A model generated the notes under the pieces. That model saw only the letters and a program-made list of their open reading frames with translations. It searched no databases and was not told where the DNA came from. The position numbers and the translations under genes are program-made. Of a DNA stretch of 64,000 nucleotides, positions 13,770-28,300 are shown one piece after another (the stretch's first letter is position 1; each line of letters starts with the position of its first letter). Source of the DNA: Dasyornis broadbenti (taxonomy: Eukaryota; Chordata; Aves; Passeriformes; Dasyornithidae); NCBI GenBank assembly GCA_013397935.1, contig VZRN01000634.1, positions 835,017 through 899,016 of the forward strand. Reading direction: 5' to 3'.

Positions 13770-16700
13770 GACTCTTGAGTATTTCCTTTCCCAAGATTGT
13801 GGGGCCAAAATGTTGCTTGAATTTATGAATAGAGGTGGACAAAATTTATGAATGATTTAAAAATTCTTAGAATAACAGAGGTTTGAAAGGACTGGGACCA
13901 TTCCTGAGATTAGGTTGAACTAAAGTTGCTTCAACTGAAATAATAAGAAAAATATGAAACATTCTCTTGGTTTTTAAAGGAAATATTTTAACATACTGAA
14001 AATGAAATTTTTCATCTTTTGAAACTGAAATACCATTTTCCACTTCCAAATTAATATAAATTTAAAAGTAAAATATGTGTGTTTTTTTAAAAAGGTCACA
14101 AAACATTTTATTTTTATTAGATGTAACATTTCACATTTACCCCAAATGGAAATTACTGGGTTTTTATTTTGTAAAAGAAAAAGTATTGTGTGAGTTCTGT
14201 ATGAACTGTGGTTTGTGCTTCCTTCTTTCTGACATTTTCGTTTTGTGATTGAACTGGAGGAAATGTCACTTGCTCCGTTCTGTTTATGAAATCTTCACGA
14301 GACACTGTCCTGAGAGTTTGTACCCTGTACCCTGTGTAAGGGTATAGTTCTTCCCTGTACAGTGCCAGTGCTAAACCTTGAGCCTTGCTGCATGCTCTGC
14401 CTGTGCCGTACTCTGACTCTTTGGGACAAAAATATAGTGTGTAGGGATTTGTGATTTCAGCAGGCTGCTCATGGAAAGCAGGATCTCCTAATTCTAATGG
14501 GATTGTGGGATACCTGCATGAGGTATCATTAGCTCTGCGTACACTGAGTAGAAGAGACCTTATTGGTCACAGATCTTTCCCTTCTACTTTGTGTTCCTAT
14601 TCTTTTCTTTCACATTCCTTGTTCTCTTGCCAGCAATCAGTTCATTTCAAATAGATTTGATGTTTAAAATTTTCATCTAAAGTTACAGAGCAGGTGATGA
14701 GAACTCCAGATGCCCTATGAGACTCTCATTTTTTCAGGCTGATCTGGGCAATTCAAAGGCAGAATCTTCTGGTCTGTGGCTCTTCTCCCATTGACCCTAT
14801 ATGGCTGACTTGGGTGGATGCTTAAGGATTTCAGAAGGTGTTTTGCTCAGTCATCGTTGTCTCTCTAACAGTGTCAACTTTTGAAAACTCAGAAAGCTGC
14901 TACAGTCTCCAAGAAAGGCTTATCAGACCTTTCCTAGGAGAAGTAAAAGTAGGTGATGAAATCAAGTGTTACGTGTGTCTATTCACAACATCACTTGGGC
15001 ATGTATATGACTACAGATTGGGGGCAGGAATCCTATCTCTCATAGGTAGTTGTGTGAGTGTTGTTTGGTTTTTGTTTTGTTTTTAATGTCTTTTAAAGAA
15101 AGGTTATTAGGGTTCATCTAGTAGCTAAAATCTTCAGCAAGGAGGTGACATTATGGACAGTGAAAAACTTTTACTACGAGCGACTCTCTGTAGTTAAAAC
15201 AGCTAATAAGAGTTTGCAATCTGAAGAGACAGAAGTGAGCAAAAAGAGAGAGGAAGGGAGTGCTGTCAATGCAGTTTTACAGATGGAGAAGTGGACAAGC
15301 CTTGATTCAGAAAAGTATGGAGACAGATCCTGATTTTTAGCGTTGCCAAATGTGTACATTTCAACATAGTCTGTTTGATCCTGCCGATGCTTTATGCCTA
15401 CGCATTTCTAATTTTAACTGTTCTGGTTTTTTTTTACTATCAAAGAGAAGGGCTTTCATAGTTTCTCTTCAAACTGACTTTTTAAATACACCGGAGTATC
15501 TCTATTCTCAGCACAGATTTTCAGTATATTTTCAGATTTTCAGCAGTTTTTGTACAGGTATACGGGGTTTTTGCCACCCCCCCCCCCCACCAAATTTTAC
15601 TGCGACTGCAGGCATCCAGTAGCGAGAGAAGTAGTAAAGGACAGATTTACGTACATTGGCTGTGCTGACTTTTGAATACAAAATAACAGGGTTATTGTAC
15701 TGCATCAAAATAAGAGTCTTAGCCTGGAAGGGATATTTCATTGATATTGAACTGAATACATAGGCACAGTGCAATGGATCTTAAAATTGGCTGGACTGTT
15801 TCTGGATGCCTGTGTATTTCAGTATTCATATAAAAATCCCTGTGCACAGCATAAGCAGACTAATGAGGTGAGACCTTTTCTTAGTAGTATAATCTGTAAG
15901 ACAAGTTCTAGCAGTCAAGCAGGAAATCAGAAAAATGGTACATGCAAACTACTTGTCTTTGTCCAGGGTTCTGGTAATAGTTTGAATTGAATGATACAGC
16001 ACGTGAAGAGGTTTATTCCTTATATATGCCTTGACACACTCTAGTGGCAAAACCTCGCAGTGCCATTCAGGCAGTGGAGCCCAGTTCATTTATTTCCTTT
16101 TTGATGTGAAGTAATAGTTACCTTGGATGAAAATTTAGTTGATCAATATTGAAAGTAACCTAGCAGCTCAGAAATTGCCTTTCAAGTCCTGTGCTTTTAT
16201 AAAAATTGTATTTCTTTTTTATATTTTAATATATAAAATACTGAATCAGGAATTTTGCTTGCTTGACATTTGTACAGAGTTTTGAGCAACACACCCTTAC
16301 CTGAGTCATTGATGCATGGCCGTGATATTTATGCAATATATAGAAGTCAATAAACAGCACCTATCCACAAGTCCTCAAAACTTATCCTTTAATGGTAATG
16401 GATATAAATCTTGGGCAACCTCATCTTTTAACCAACCATCATTAAATAGTTAATCAATAACCACATTAAAAATGTATTTATAGATAAGCTTTAAAACTAG
16501 TGGTTTTGCTGATTGAACTTATCATAAATGATTCACTGTTTTGTCTTCTGAGAAGACATAATGGACCACTTGGCTGCCTCAGTTCTCTTCATTTTTCCTT
16601 CAGGGCTAGCTGGTGGCAAAACCCCTCTGGTAATACACTAAAGAATCTAAATATATACTTTATCATCGCAGTCCAGCTTAAGGTGAACTATTTTCTCCAG

Positions 16701-19036
16701 AATCAAGAATTTTCTGTGGCAATACTTTTGATTTGACTGTGGGCTAGTACTGATCCTCTGGCCTCATTGCTGATACCATTTGGGCTGCAGAAGGACAGGC
16801 TATCTCTCTGTGTTTTACTGCAATTTACACACCAACATGAGTCAAGTATTTTACATAGCACAACTCAAAATTTCCCTTCCTCAGGAAGTTTTGCTGTTTT
16901 GAAACTCTTAAATGGCTGTGTGACAATGAAAGCAAAAATCCCATTTTCCAGAAAACAAAAAAGTAGAAGCATCTCTTTCTGGTTTAATGTTTGAATTTAT
17001 TATTGTTGCTTAAACAATACAAGCAGATTACAAGCAGATTAAGGCTCTGTTTGTTCATTATTCCTCATTATTCTCTATTTCAACAATTCCTTCTGTTCTT
17101 TTCTCCTTGACTGTTGCTTTCTGGTTATTTGGACATAAAAGAGCCACATAGATATTTTAGACTGGCTCTTACTTCTGGGCCTCTGAAGTTTTAAAATTTT
17201 TTCTTAATCAATTTTCTCTTTATATACTCCAGTAAGAGTAAACCTAAATGTACTGTCTAAATGAAGACCCTTACATGAAAATATGCCTTTCCCCAACTCT
17301 CTGGAGGTGCTTGCTTTGGATTTAAAAGTGAGTACTTTTCAGGCTGGTGCAGCTCAATCATAAATATTGGAAGATGCTGACTGAAAATTAGAGCTGGAGT
17401 GAACAAGTAAATCTCATTGAAATCATTGGGAATACTGCCAATACACCGGGAATGAATTAGACCTTTGGTTTTTTGCATCCTCACTTGACCTATTGTCCTA
17501 AAATAGCATTGTCAGACTAGATCTATCACAAATTTGTAGTTATGTCATAATAATTATGTTATTATTAGTGAATAGATGAGCTTTAGAAGTTTTTTTATTC
17601 CTTGTCCTGTTGCCAAATTCCATGAGGACACAAGCTATGAATTAGGTTGGAGCTCTGAATCCTTCTTTCATGTGGTATGGACAAGGTACTTCCAAGAACA
17701 GGAACCTGTAGCCACATTTGGGCAATACATTATTTGTTCTCACTGTTCTGTAGTAATATAATTAGCAATGGAATGGCATTTACCATTCTCTGGGAGCTGT
17801 GCTATCAAGAGATCTGTGTTCCTGGTTAACACGGCTGAGAGGGACTAACTTTGGGAACCACGCACTGCTTGGTTAGTACAGCAACACTGGTCACCATATG
17901 TCTCGTGTATCCCAGGATTGTAAATATTCCTTTTTATTAAGGTCCATTTTTGATTTAGACCCTAATCCAAGCAAAAAATAAAACAAGTCATAAGAAAAAA
18001 TAAGACAGCAATGGTTGAGTGAGCATCCAAGAACATCACCTTGCAAGATGAAACCACTTGTATCTAATGAGGCATCAGTTGTTTTCTGGATATCTGGGCT
18101 TTGTAAAGCTGCAGCATCCACTGGAACAATAATCAGTGGTCAACTATTCAGCTTCTGATAATGTGCTTGCTTTGTCCATCTTTGCATTTTAAACTAATGT
18201 CAGATGACTCCGTAATTTATTTATGCATCTGCTTTAGGCTCCTATTACAAATAAATGAACATCTGAGTACTGCATGTCAATGCCTTAAAAGTCCCCTCAG
18301 GGGCTGCCTTGAGGGAAGGGTTTTTTTCTCTCCTTAAGACACAGAGGGTTAGACTTGCAGCAGAGAAGTTATATTCTAGAGAAAATTTGATTTTTTTTCA
18401 ATGGACTACAGGAGAAAAAATTAACTAAGTGTATAACTAACTTGATTAACTTTGGGTAAGTCGTCTCAGCCACATGGAGGATTTATATCCTCTGGTGCAG
18501 TCAAATGAATATGACTCTGTTGTACTCTGAGCCACTTTAGATTCCAAAATAATACAGCTCTTTTCACTGCCAGTGTCATAATGGAGATTGGTTGACAAAT
18601 TCTTCCATCTGTTATGCCCAGACCATACTTTGCAGTGCAGATTTCACCAACTATGTAATCTGGTATTTCTTTGCATGGTGCAAAATTAAGCTTCCTTCTT
18701 TCTTTCCTCTCCCCTGGACAGTAAAGAGCTTTATAAAAAACATCAGATAAAGGTATTTTGGGCTATGAGATGACAAGGTGTCTTATGTGGCTATAGTTCC
18801 AAATTTTTAGTTCAAGGTACTAATACTAGGAGGTTTTAATTTGGAAGTGTAAATAGTTCTTCTTTCTGCTTATTTAAACACTTTTGTTTCCTTTATGAAA
18901 AAGGCAGGTTTATGTTAAAATTCAGGAAATACGTTATTAAAGTGCAGAAGGAAAACCAGTGTATTTCAATTTAAAAATTCCGTGAAGTGACTCATTTATT
19001 TGCCCCATGACTCTGCAAAGTCACTAGATAGACAAA
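13770..19036. other. unique AT-rich non-coding DNA
   Basis: I see no gene or recognised mobile element. Small items present are a 12-base C run at 15,577-15,588 and an 11-base tandem duplication (ACAAGCAGATT twice) at 17,019-17,040. The many small frames overlap each other and show no domain. Confidence 0.65.
15577..15588. repeat. homopolymer C12
   Basis: This is an uninterrupted run of twelve C bases in AT-rich surroundings (G12 on the other strand). Homopolymers of this kind are length-variable and prone to sequencing error, so the exact count may be wrong. Confidence 0.85.
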
Positions 19037-19121
19037 TGCATTATGCAGATAGAGAACTGGAGACAGAGGTTATGTGATGCCCAAGGCCATGCAGTGAGTC
19101 AAAGCTGAGCCAGGGCGAAGT
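19037..19121 (-). repeat. MIR-like ancient SINE fragment
   Basis: The plus strand reads like the reverse complement of the MIR core: an 'aactggagacagaggtta' block, then 'tgatgcccaaggccatgcag', then 'tcaaagctgagccaggg'. MIR and related CORE-SINEs predate amniotes, and decayed copies are known in bird genomes. The copy is heavily diverged and truncated, with no identifiable ends. The identification is by eye from the order and spacing of these blocks; a profile search with a MIR model would settle it. Confidence 0.65.
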
Positions 19122-19214
19122 TCCCATTTTAGTGTGCCTATTAATAACACCAGCACGGACAAACTATATGAAAGAACTAAATTTGGGGGCCATGTGATGT
19201 CAGCATGCTCTGCA

Positions 19215-19290
19215 AGACTGAGATATTGTTTGTTTCCATCTAACTGTAAAATGGTGAAATTATTAGACATAAATAGGACTGGATTAATAT
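19215..19290 (+). repeat. MIR-like fragment in opposite orientation
   Basis: About 100 bases from the previous fragment, the plus strand contains 'gtttccatctaactgtaaaa' followed by 'tggtgaaattattag' and 'ggattaatatctta', resembling the 3' half of MIR in forward orientation (the tract usually reading like 'cctcatctgtaaaatgggga'). The match is weaker than for the neighbouring minus-strand fragment. Either two MIR copies face each other or one of the two is a chance resemblance. Confidence 0.45.
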
Positions 19291-22200
19291 CTTATCTGAA
19301 GGCTTTCTCATACTTAGGGACAGTAATCTCTTTCCTCTCTCCTGACTGACACCTTTTGTTTTTTCTTTGCCAAACAGAAAAATGATTTGTTTACGTTCCA
19401 CTTTTAAGTACTGACAGGTTAGTACTCTGTCTGGCGTCAAAAAAGACAGTCACAGCATAAAATATTTAGGGATAAATGTGAACCAGTGTTAATGAGAGCC
19501 AAATTTTGCTTGCATTTGCTATCCTTGTTAAAAGTAGTATTTACATTTAGTAGACCATTCCTGCATTGATATATTATATTCTTTGAGATTGTATATGTTA
19601 TCTAGTTTTAGATAAAGTTAGTGACTTCAGTTACTAACAGGATGTGGCAGAGGAAAAGATATTGCATAATGAGAAGTTGGAATTAGGAGCTGCTGTATAT
19701 CATTAGTATCTGTCAGTGACTTGCCTTAGTGACTTGGGCATTTATAAAGTATAAATATGATTTTTAGGTGCCTTTTCTAGTGGTTCTATTTCTTATGATT
19801 GCTGGCTTGATCATTATATGTAGTAAAAGAAAAGTCAATCAAGAATCAGCAAGATTACAGAAATATCCATGAGAACTGACAAAAGAAGGGTTGACATATT
19901 TGATGGGGACAGTTAAGGAATCCATTGCAGATGTACTTAACTGGAGCCAATGTCTAGAAATGCCAAAAGATGATATCAGGGATTATATTTGACTTGCAGC
20001 CTACAAAGCATTATCATGAAAAGTCATGAAACCCTAATGACAATGGTAAGGTCAACTTGGGTTTTGAGCAACAGAGTGAAAACTTAACATGGAAGTAACT
20101 TTTTGGTTCTTGTTTATCCTTAAAATACATTCAAAATACCCTAATCTCTGCAGCCTCATAACAGATTTCCAAGATTCTTCAGAATATCAACAAGAACCAA
20201 GATTGCTCCATTCATTCTTCTTTAACTCAAAGTGCTAGCTTCATCTGTGTATATAAAAACGGCTGATGTTACTGCATTTGTGATCTTAATCTCTATACAG
20301 AGAGAGAAGTGATGTCAAAAGGAGCAACATTGCTAAACATACTGATCCATTCATCACGCCCAGAGACTGATTCATATCTCACTTAAATTAACATGTATGA
20401 CAGTGACCTAGAAAACAGTCCTGGAGTAATCATAATATTGCAGCAACTTGCAAAAACAGGCAGGGCTTTTGGTAATTGATCATTCTTCATCATAACAACC
20501 TGCTAATTAGGTTTCTTGCTCCCATCTCACTGCTTCAGTGTATTCTCCTAATTCTAATTGTTATTTTTGATTTATATCTGTTTGTTCTTGGGCCAACATT
20601 GTCATACATCTTAAATAATTAATTTCCCTGATGATATCTTCACCAATAGCCTTCATACTACTGCCTCATTGTTACGATATATATTGATCTTTCTGTATTG
20701 TGAGTGACAAGAACTATATAATTTTTCAAATAGGGACTCACCCATTCTTATAGGATGTCATCAGTGCTGTACTGTCTCTAGTATCTCTATCTGCAATATT
20801 GTGCTGTAATATGGTTTTGTCTTTTTTTCAGCTGTATCACACTCAAAATATTGGGTTGAAGCAGCTGCACTTTTGTTTGTCAACCTCTTTGCACACTCCT
20901 CAGGGATGTCTGTTACCTCTCCATTCCTCTGTTACTCCCACCCTGCTAGCCAGACCCTGTAGCCCCTCTTTGATCCTTGCCAGGTAGCCCTTACTACCTC
21001 CTGCTGCTTCTCTAACTGTTACCAGAAGCTGAGGTAGAGGCTGAAATGAGACCCAGAAATGGGCCAAGGCCTACTCCTGCTGTGGGCTGATGTGGGAAGA
21101 AGTGGAGATGGGAGGATCTAAGAGAAACAGACTGCAGAGCATTTTCATCCTTCTGCTGCCATCTGGGAGAGGGCTGGGGAGTGCTGCCAGGGCTCAGCAG
21201 CTACAGAGAAGACAATGCCCAGCTGCTCGGGCTCGCCAAGCGAATGCCTCCTGCCTCCTCACACAAAGTCTGCAGCTTGTTGCCTTGGCTGCCCCCTTGT
21301 TTGCTTATTCCTGCCTCCAATGAGAGCTTAGTTTCCTACTACATTTCATCTCATTTCTGCTACTCTCTGATATTCCTCCTCTAAACTGATGCTGCCTCCC
21401 AATATACACCAGCACACTGCTAAATTTGTCAGTTTTTTTGTTGCAGAGTCCTGCTCTGTATGACTATTAAAATTCAGACCCAGTTCTCGAAGAATTTTTA
21501 CTATTCACTTTTTATTGAAGATTCCTCTTTCAACACAGTCCCTCAACTGGATTTAATAGAATTACTCTGGTGCAAAGTGACAGCCAAGAAAAATAAAACT
21601 GTCCCTTCAATTTTAATGAAGGGCTCAGCCATCTGATCGGGCTATTGCAATGTAGTAAGTTACTGCATGTCAGTGGAGCCATTGAAACCATGGGTGCTTT
21701 TAGTCTAGCCAGTCACAGAGTAGTGCAGGACCAATTAACCTTCTTTAAACTGATTTTTAAGCTAAAATTGTAAAGTGTAAACTTAAAAAACCAAGCAAGC
21801 CGAATGGAATATAACGGGCTAATTACCATGGCTGTGTTCATGTACAGTATGTTATTGCAGCTTTAGTGTGTGTCTGAGGATGCCACTAAAATTAGAGGGA
21901 CACACTTCCATGATATTCTGAGGAATAACCAAGTTTTTGACTCATGTTCTGACTCTAGAACAAGTTCTACATTACATCTGCATGGGTTCCACTTTAGCCA
22001 TTGCCATTATTGATATCCATTAGCCCTTTTTATATTCTGGTTACTTAGGCAAGGATCATCAAGCATGAGTTATGGAGTGCCTAGCATCATAGCTGCTGCT
22101 GAATTATAAATTAGTACATTTACAGAGTCAATTAATCTTTAGTATCTTGTGTGTGGCTGATTTAATATATGTGCACACCAAAAAATGAGTATCTTAACAT

Positions 22201-25182
22201 GCCATGAGTGTGTGCTCAGTTGGGAAGGTCTGGAGAGTTGCTAATCTCCATGGTCTATATTCCTCCTCTAAAAAAGACGAGGTTTTCAATTTCCAGAGAG
22301 CTCCTGTAGGCAACGATTTGTTTTAAAAAGAAACAGTTATATATGGCATCTGTTTTGTCATTATACAGATTATTTCCTTTCTGTACGTCTTGTGAAACAA
22401 CATGCATTGTCTTTCTAAAAATAATTTTTATCGATGGCACAATTTAGTACAACGTTTTCTAAAACGAGCCCAAACAAGAACCACTTGAATGGTTGTCTGT
22501 ACAGATACAATCACTGTATCGGGTTTCACTCACTGAATTCCCCAAACACTCAACTCTGCACAGACCTGTCCTGTTGGTAAAACTTCCTTCACCTGACTTC
22601 TGTTTGTGCTGAGAGCAGCTTTGTTTTTTTGAGAGCGACATGCATGATCTAGCTTTACATGTGTGTCCTGTAACTTGTCTAATGACATAACAGTTTCTCT
22701 GTTGACAGTAAATATTTGAGTGCTCTGCTAACTTTTAGTAAAACACACCCATCTTTCTTCCTGTGGTGCCTGGGAAATGTGCTGAGTCTCAAGATTTCAA
22801 ACAATCTGAGTTCTAACATTTGGGATTGGGTATAAAATGAAACTAAGGATTAAAGCATTGATTCCTATTTATTATTCAGCTAATTTAATATCAGTTACTT
22901 CAGTGAAACTGAGGCAGAGACTCACCAATGGGATGAGAGAGTCAGGCTCAGATATCAGCCTTATGTTCAAAAGCAACATTGACAATATCATAGAAATTGC
23001 CTCAAAATTGTTAAGAGACTTTCAGAAATAAAAATATCACCTTCAGATCCTAAATCTACTAACACCAGTTGAAGTTTTCAGGTTTTGCTTCTAGTGGTCT
23101 GAGTTTTAAGTCATTACATCCTATATGTTTGTTTGTTTGTTTTAATTTCTTTGCATATCGACACCAAAACTTTTCTCATACCGAAAATTAAGCCTTAAAG
23201 ACCTTAATTCCACTCATATCCAAATATAGTATTTCTTCTATCCCTCCATCAGTTTTATAAATCACCTAAGAAACATTTGCAAACTAGAAATGGAGCTAAT
23301 AAGTTCCTAAAACACTGTTTCAAAGGTTGTGCTAACTTTTGTTTCTGCTGCAGACTGCAGTGTCTAAGCATCTTGAAAGGAAATAGTGTGTGATAGGAAA
23401 TAGCTGATCACTCTGCTCCTTGTCTGTCCTGGCAGTAGATACAGGTAGTTTTGATTGCTTAGTCTGTCTGAAGGCCGCCTACCCCTAGTGCAAAGTCAGC
23501 CTTTCTAAAACCTCCCCTAACAGGACAACAAACACGAAGTTGCAGTCAAATATTTGGAAGATGTACATTAAGCCCTCAGGGGAATTCTCTGCAATCATCA
23601 TATTACTGCACATGAAAGGATAGAGCAATTCCTGTTTTCCTAAGGAACCTGAAATGAAAGGACCAAAAGAATCCGTTTCCACTTTCTTTCACCAGAGAGT
23701 CACGGAATTTGGTTTGTACATTGACTAGACATGAACTGTATGTATAAGTAAAATGTCCCTGAGGATGTTAAACTATTTTTACAAGTACTTTAATAAACTA
23801 GTATGTCCTATAAAACTGAATTTTCACCATTCTTGCAGAGGTTACTTGGTGCATTTCTGTGAGCAAGTAAAAGAACTGCATGAAAACCCAGTCATTTTTA
23901 GTACAGCTCTGTCTGCTGCATTGGTTTTATGCTGTCAATCCCTTTGTAGTGTTAGTGCACTGTGCTGTGGTAGCCTCAAGGTATTCGAGCAGAGCCGGTA
24001 CACAAGACAGGAAAGCGATGTATAAAACTGTAAACCAGCAGGAGCAGGGCTTTTTTATAACATTTTTATCTACCGTACATAAAACCATTCCCTGATTTGA
24101 ATAATTTACTGAGCTAAACAATAAGATTAACAATATACATTCAACAGGGAAGATCAGGCAATAAAAATACCCACTATTTCAATCAGGATTGCAAATTACA
24201 GATGTCCAAAAGATACTAAAATGTAAAGAAAAATCCCCAACCCCTGCAACTGATCAGAATTAGTGTCAGTCATTGATTTCTAGAACACAGAAAGAGATGG
24301 TGAGTATAAATGTGTTACTTACAAGTGCTGAGGATTTTAGGGAATGAAAATGGAGAGCAGGAGCTGAAGACTGCCTGCCATGCCAGCAGTGTTGATTTGA
24401 AAGCGATGGACACAAATAAACGTTCAGCAAAGCTTAAAAAGCTGCAATGCAAGGCTAGCCAAATGTGTCCATGTCCTTACCGTTCTGTGGCTGGCAGGCA
24501 ATCCGTGGCTGGGAGCCTTCAGTCCCTCTAATCAGGCTCCGGGGATTTTGTTTGCAAGAAAGATTGTCCTTTAAGTGATGAGTGCAGGAAAACAGAGAAA
24601 TAAAGAGAAATGAGCAAATTGTACAAGGCAAATAGCTGCAGGTCTTTAGCATGCTCCCTGCGTTTTCCTGAGCTGCATCTGCAGTAGAGAAAATATCCCA
24701 AAAATAGCTCAGGCTGCCAATGACTTGCTGAAACCTGAGAAAGAATTGCTGAATTTAAAGATCTGGGTTGCTGTGGGTGTATGATTAAAGTGAGAAATTG
24801 CTGGCAGGAAGAACCTAGGATGAAACCACATGCTTAAGGAGTAACTTGTGAGTTCACTGATCTCAGAACATGAGCTGACCTCTGATTTCCCCCTCCTCCA
24901 CCCAATGCCAGTTAACCCTTAAGAGTTCAGAATGGAAGAAAGTTCTTCAATAACTTTGAAGGACAAGGAAAGTTGAACAAGGAAATATGATCCAAAAAAA
25001 GCTTTTTCACCTGTAATGTAGTGACAATATTTTATAGCAGCGCCCTATTTCCTAAATTTCAAAGCAGTCAGGGAAACTGACTTCTGAAAAGCTCAGTCTG
25101 GTGTAGGGCATATGCTAGACACCTACTTTAAGTTGTTTGTGGTCCCACACAGTGAAAAGTATTTCAGGCAAAGTTTTAAGGG
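19291..25182. other. unique AT-rich non-coding DNA
   Basis: I see no gene. A GC-richer patch near 21,000-21,330 has two overlapping plus-strand frames rich in L, S and A and no domain. A short GTTT run lies at 23,126-23,143. The remainder is featureless to me. Confidence 0.6.
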
Positions 25183-25185
25183 AAG

Positions 25186-25270
<85 letters not shown>

Positions 25271-25396
25271 AGGAAGGCAGGAAGGAAGGNNNNNNNNNNN
25301 NNNNNNNNNNNNNNNNNNNNNNNNNNNNNGGAAGGAAGGAAGGAAGGAACGAAGGAAGGAAGGAAGGAAGGAAGGAAGGAAGGAAGGAAGGAAGGA
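25183..25396. repeat. compound tetranucleotide microsatellite GGCA / GGAA
   Basis: The tract begins with about 21 copies of GGCA (25,187-25,269), passes through mixed GGAA/GGCA units, and continues after an assembly gap as about 16 GGAA units, interrupted by one GGAAC change near 25,350. Frames translated through it give RQAG and KEGR repeats that are artefacts of the repeat. The boundary between the two unit types shows that one tetranucleotide grew out of a one-base variant of the other. The true length is unknown because of the gap. Confidence 0.97.
25290..25329. other. assembly gap (40 N)
   Basis: Forty unknown bases lie inside the microsatellite. The assembler probably failed to resolve the repeat, so the real allele could be much longer or shorter than drawn. 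Confidence 0.99.
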
Positions 25397-28300
25397 AAAC
25401 ACAGCATTTAGGAACTTTTCTGTAAAGACTGATTTATGGACAAAATATCGAGAATTGCCAGAGTGTTTGGCACAGTCTTGGAGGAGACACTGATATTTCT
25501 AAATGGTGGCCAGAACAAATTACAGTAGCTGGTCCAGGTTGTTCTGGTCTGTAAGTGCTCCCTATGGATCTCTTGTGCTTACACAGGTCACTAGAGCATA
25601 GCGTACTTTTGCCCAGTCCTGCTTTCTCCCTGGCAATTTTTTATGGTACTTCCTTGATTTAGAAGAGAACAAGAAGCAGTTGGCACAAAGCGGGCTACAT
25701 TGGCTTGACATCAGTTCAGTTTCCCAAGCAGTGCCAAAAGTAATCCTCAGTAACCTATTTAGGCCAGTATTAAAGCTGCCAGAGCATGGACTAGGAGCTA
25801 CTCCTGAGTTTTCTTTGTACTGACACTGAAAAGGGAAAAGGTTGCAGTGCTGTAACTGGATTAGATTCAAGCTACATGGGACTGAATTATGAGAAGCTGC
25901 TTCTTTGGAAAGCAATTGCGCATCTGAGAAAAGAGCTGAAGATCACCATTAATGCAGGATATGCTTTTGGTCTAACATCAGTTTTTTAGTATGTGCAAAA
26001 GAATAATGGCATCATAGGGAGAACAAAATATTTACTGTGTTTCAACCATAATGGTGTGCAATAACTTAATCATTCTTGTAGGACTGTCTACTTGACACAA
26101 TGAAGCTGTAACTTCTTTAAGAGTGTCTGAGCACTTTATCTTGAAGATGTCATGAATATATGAATGTATTTCATATATACTGGTAGCTGTAGTTTCACAC
26201 TCATTGTGATATTTTCTGATTATTTCTGATTTCCCCATTTTCTGTGGGCTGAGGAGTTAAGCATTTGTCCTGTAACAATAAATAGTCATTTAGGCTGCAC
26301 GTGTACAAGAGCAGCTGAGAATGCCCAATTATGAATGTCCCTTTTGTAGGTGCTTTGGAGAAAAAGGCCCATTATCAGGTCTTTTCAGCGGTCTTCAGGT
26401 CTAACTGTTCCTATCATAAATGTTTTCCTAGAAGCTAGAAGAGCAGACAATCCCTGAAGTAGGCTGGTAATTTCATCTGTATTTATACCCCAGCAGGGCC
26501 TTTCTAAAGTACTTCTGCTGACCAAAAGGAAATGCAGAATATCATAAATTATGGCCTGGATAATTATGACTTATGTAGCACCATTCACTCTCAGACAACA
26601 GGCAGGAAGCACACATATGTTTAGTGTTGGTTTATAAAAATATATTACATAAATTTCATGGTGAGCTCAGGAAGTCTGGTTACTAATCTCCAAAAAACTC
26701 CTAATGCAAACCTCTGTTCCCGTATTTGAAGCAGCAACTGATAATACAAAAGATTTTGCAGGAACTTTTTTCATAAATTAATAAAACCTAAATCCAGTAG
26801 TAATGATGGCTAATAGGTAACTCCTCATGTATGGTGCACTGCCAGTGATGTATCAGCATGAGACTATCTTTACTGTCTGTGTGTTAGCAGATGAACTGTA
26901 CATTAAAAAATGAGATTTTTTCCCCCCTACCCATGAGATAATTAATTCAAACACTTTTTATCTCTCCTTGTTATGAAGAGGTTGCTAATGCAACACAATA
27001 AAGCAGTGCTAAATCTAGAACAATTGGAAACTTAGTATTCAAAACCATTCTCTCTTTGTTCTATTGTCTTATTGTTGGATTTCATTAACAATAGGAGTCT
27101 AGATTGTAAATTACATGTGTGTGATAATGCATAGTGTTGTACTTTTAACTTTAGCATAGCATAGGGCAAAAGTGAAAGGAAAGGAACGTGACAGAATTCT
27201 AAGCAGACAACAGATGGGTGGCTTGGCATGGAAACAAAGGTATTAGCATACGTTCATCATCCTTATAGCGAAATGCTAATGCTTATGGCGCTTATCAAAT
27301 AGATGTATGGAGAAAATACATGTTTCCCTAAGCATCATGGCTTAGGTCATGATTCCTCTAAATTATCAAAGCGTGCTTTTAGGGGTTAAATGTTTGAATG
27401 TTCTTGTTCTTCTTTTCTTCATCTGAGTAATTTCTTTAATGTCATACGACTTAAGTCTTGCCTGAGCACCCAGTGTAAGCGAAGTACTGGCTTTTGTCTT
27501 TGATATCCCTGGAAAGAAATGACAAAGTACCTGGAGCTAGTGCTGTCCTACCAGGACTGATTTGTCTTTGAGCCTGCCCTGAGTCTAGGGTGATCCATAA
27601 GTCATCTGCCTCTGGGTCTGTCTGCACATCAGGGTTTGGATTGGAGCATCCAGGAATGTGTGAGTCTTTGCCTGTAGGGGTTGGTTGATCTGGAAATGGT
27701 TGGATGATGGAGAAACAAAGTCTTGTTTCCACCGGTGCAGTTGAGTCACCAGACTGGTGTGGGTGTAAATGAGAGTTCCATTACAGAAACTGGTTGAGCC
27801 AAATAGACGGGGAAATGCAGATGAATGTTTTATACACTTCACTGGGCAGGATGTCACCAATTGTTTTTCTTAGAAGATAGCCTCTTGTTCAGGGAGCTCT
27901 TTGTAGTATAAACTTCAAAATTATGTCTGGCACATGTAGATCACTGAAGTAGGAAGATTTCCAGTGGTTTGACAGATAATTGTCTTTTTATGATGGTGAT
28001 AGAGTTGGTACAAAAATGACACTTCGCAGTACCCGAAGCTGTGACCATGATTTGAAATAAGGCCTTGAATGCCAGCCCTGGTAAAATCAGTGGGAAGAGA
28101 AAAAGCTCTGTACCTGACACTGCAATATGAAAACTTTAAGGATGAACTTACCTGAAGTAACTTGGAGTTTAAAAAAAAAGATCAGGGAGTATCATAAGAA
28201 TAAGTATTAGTGCCTTGAAGACTTTCTGTCTGGATTGTTTGAACAGCAAGGATCCAGGTTTGGTAGCATAGGGAAACCTGAAGCTAGTGGCCTTGATTAC

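Noticed and set aside
25112..25493. Four long frames (94-118 codons) encoding RQAG/KEGR or LPAC/FLPS repeats
   Set aside because: They are translations of the tetranucleotide microsatellite and run through an assembly gap; tetranucleotide repeats are open in several frames automatically.
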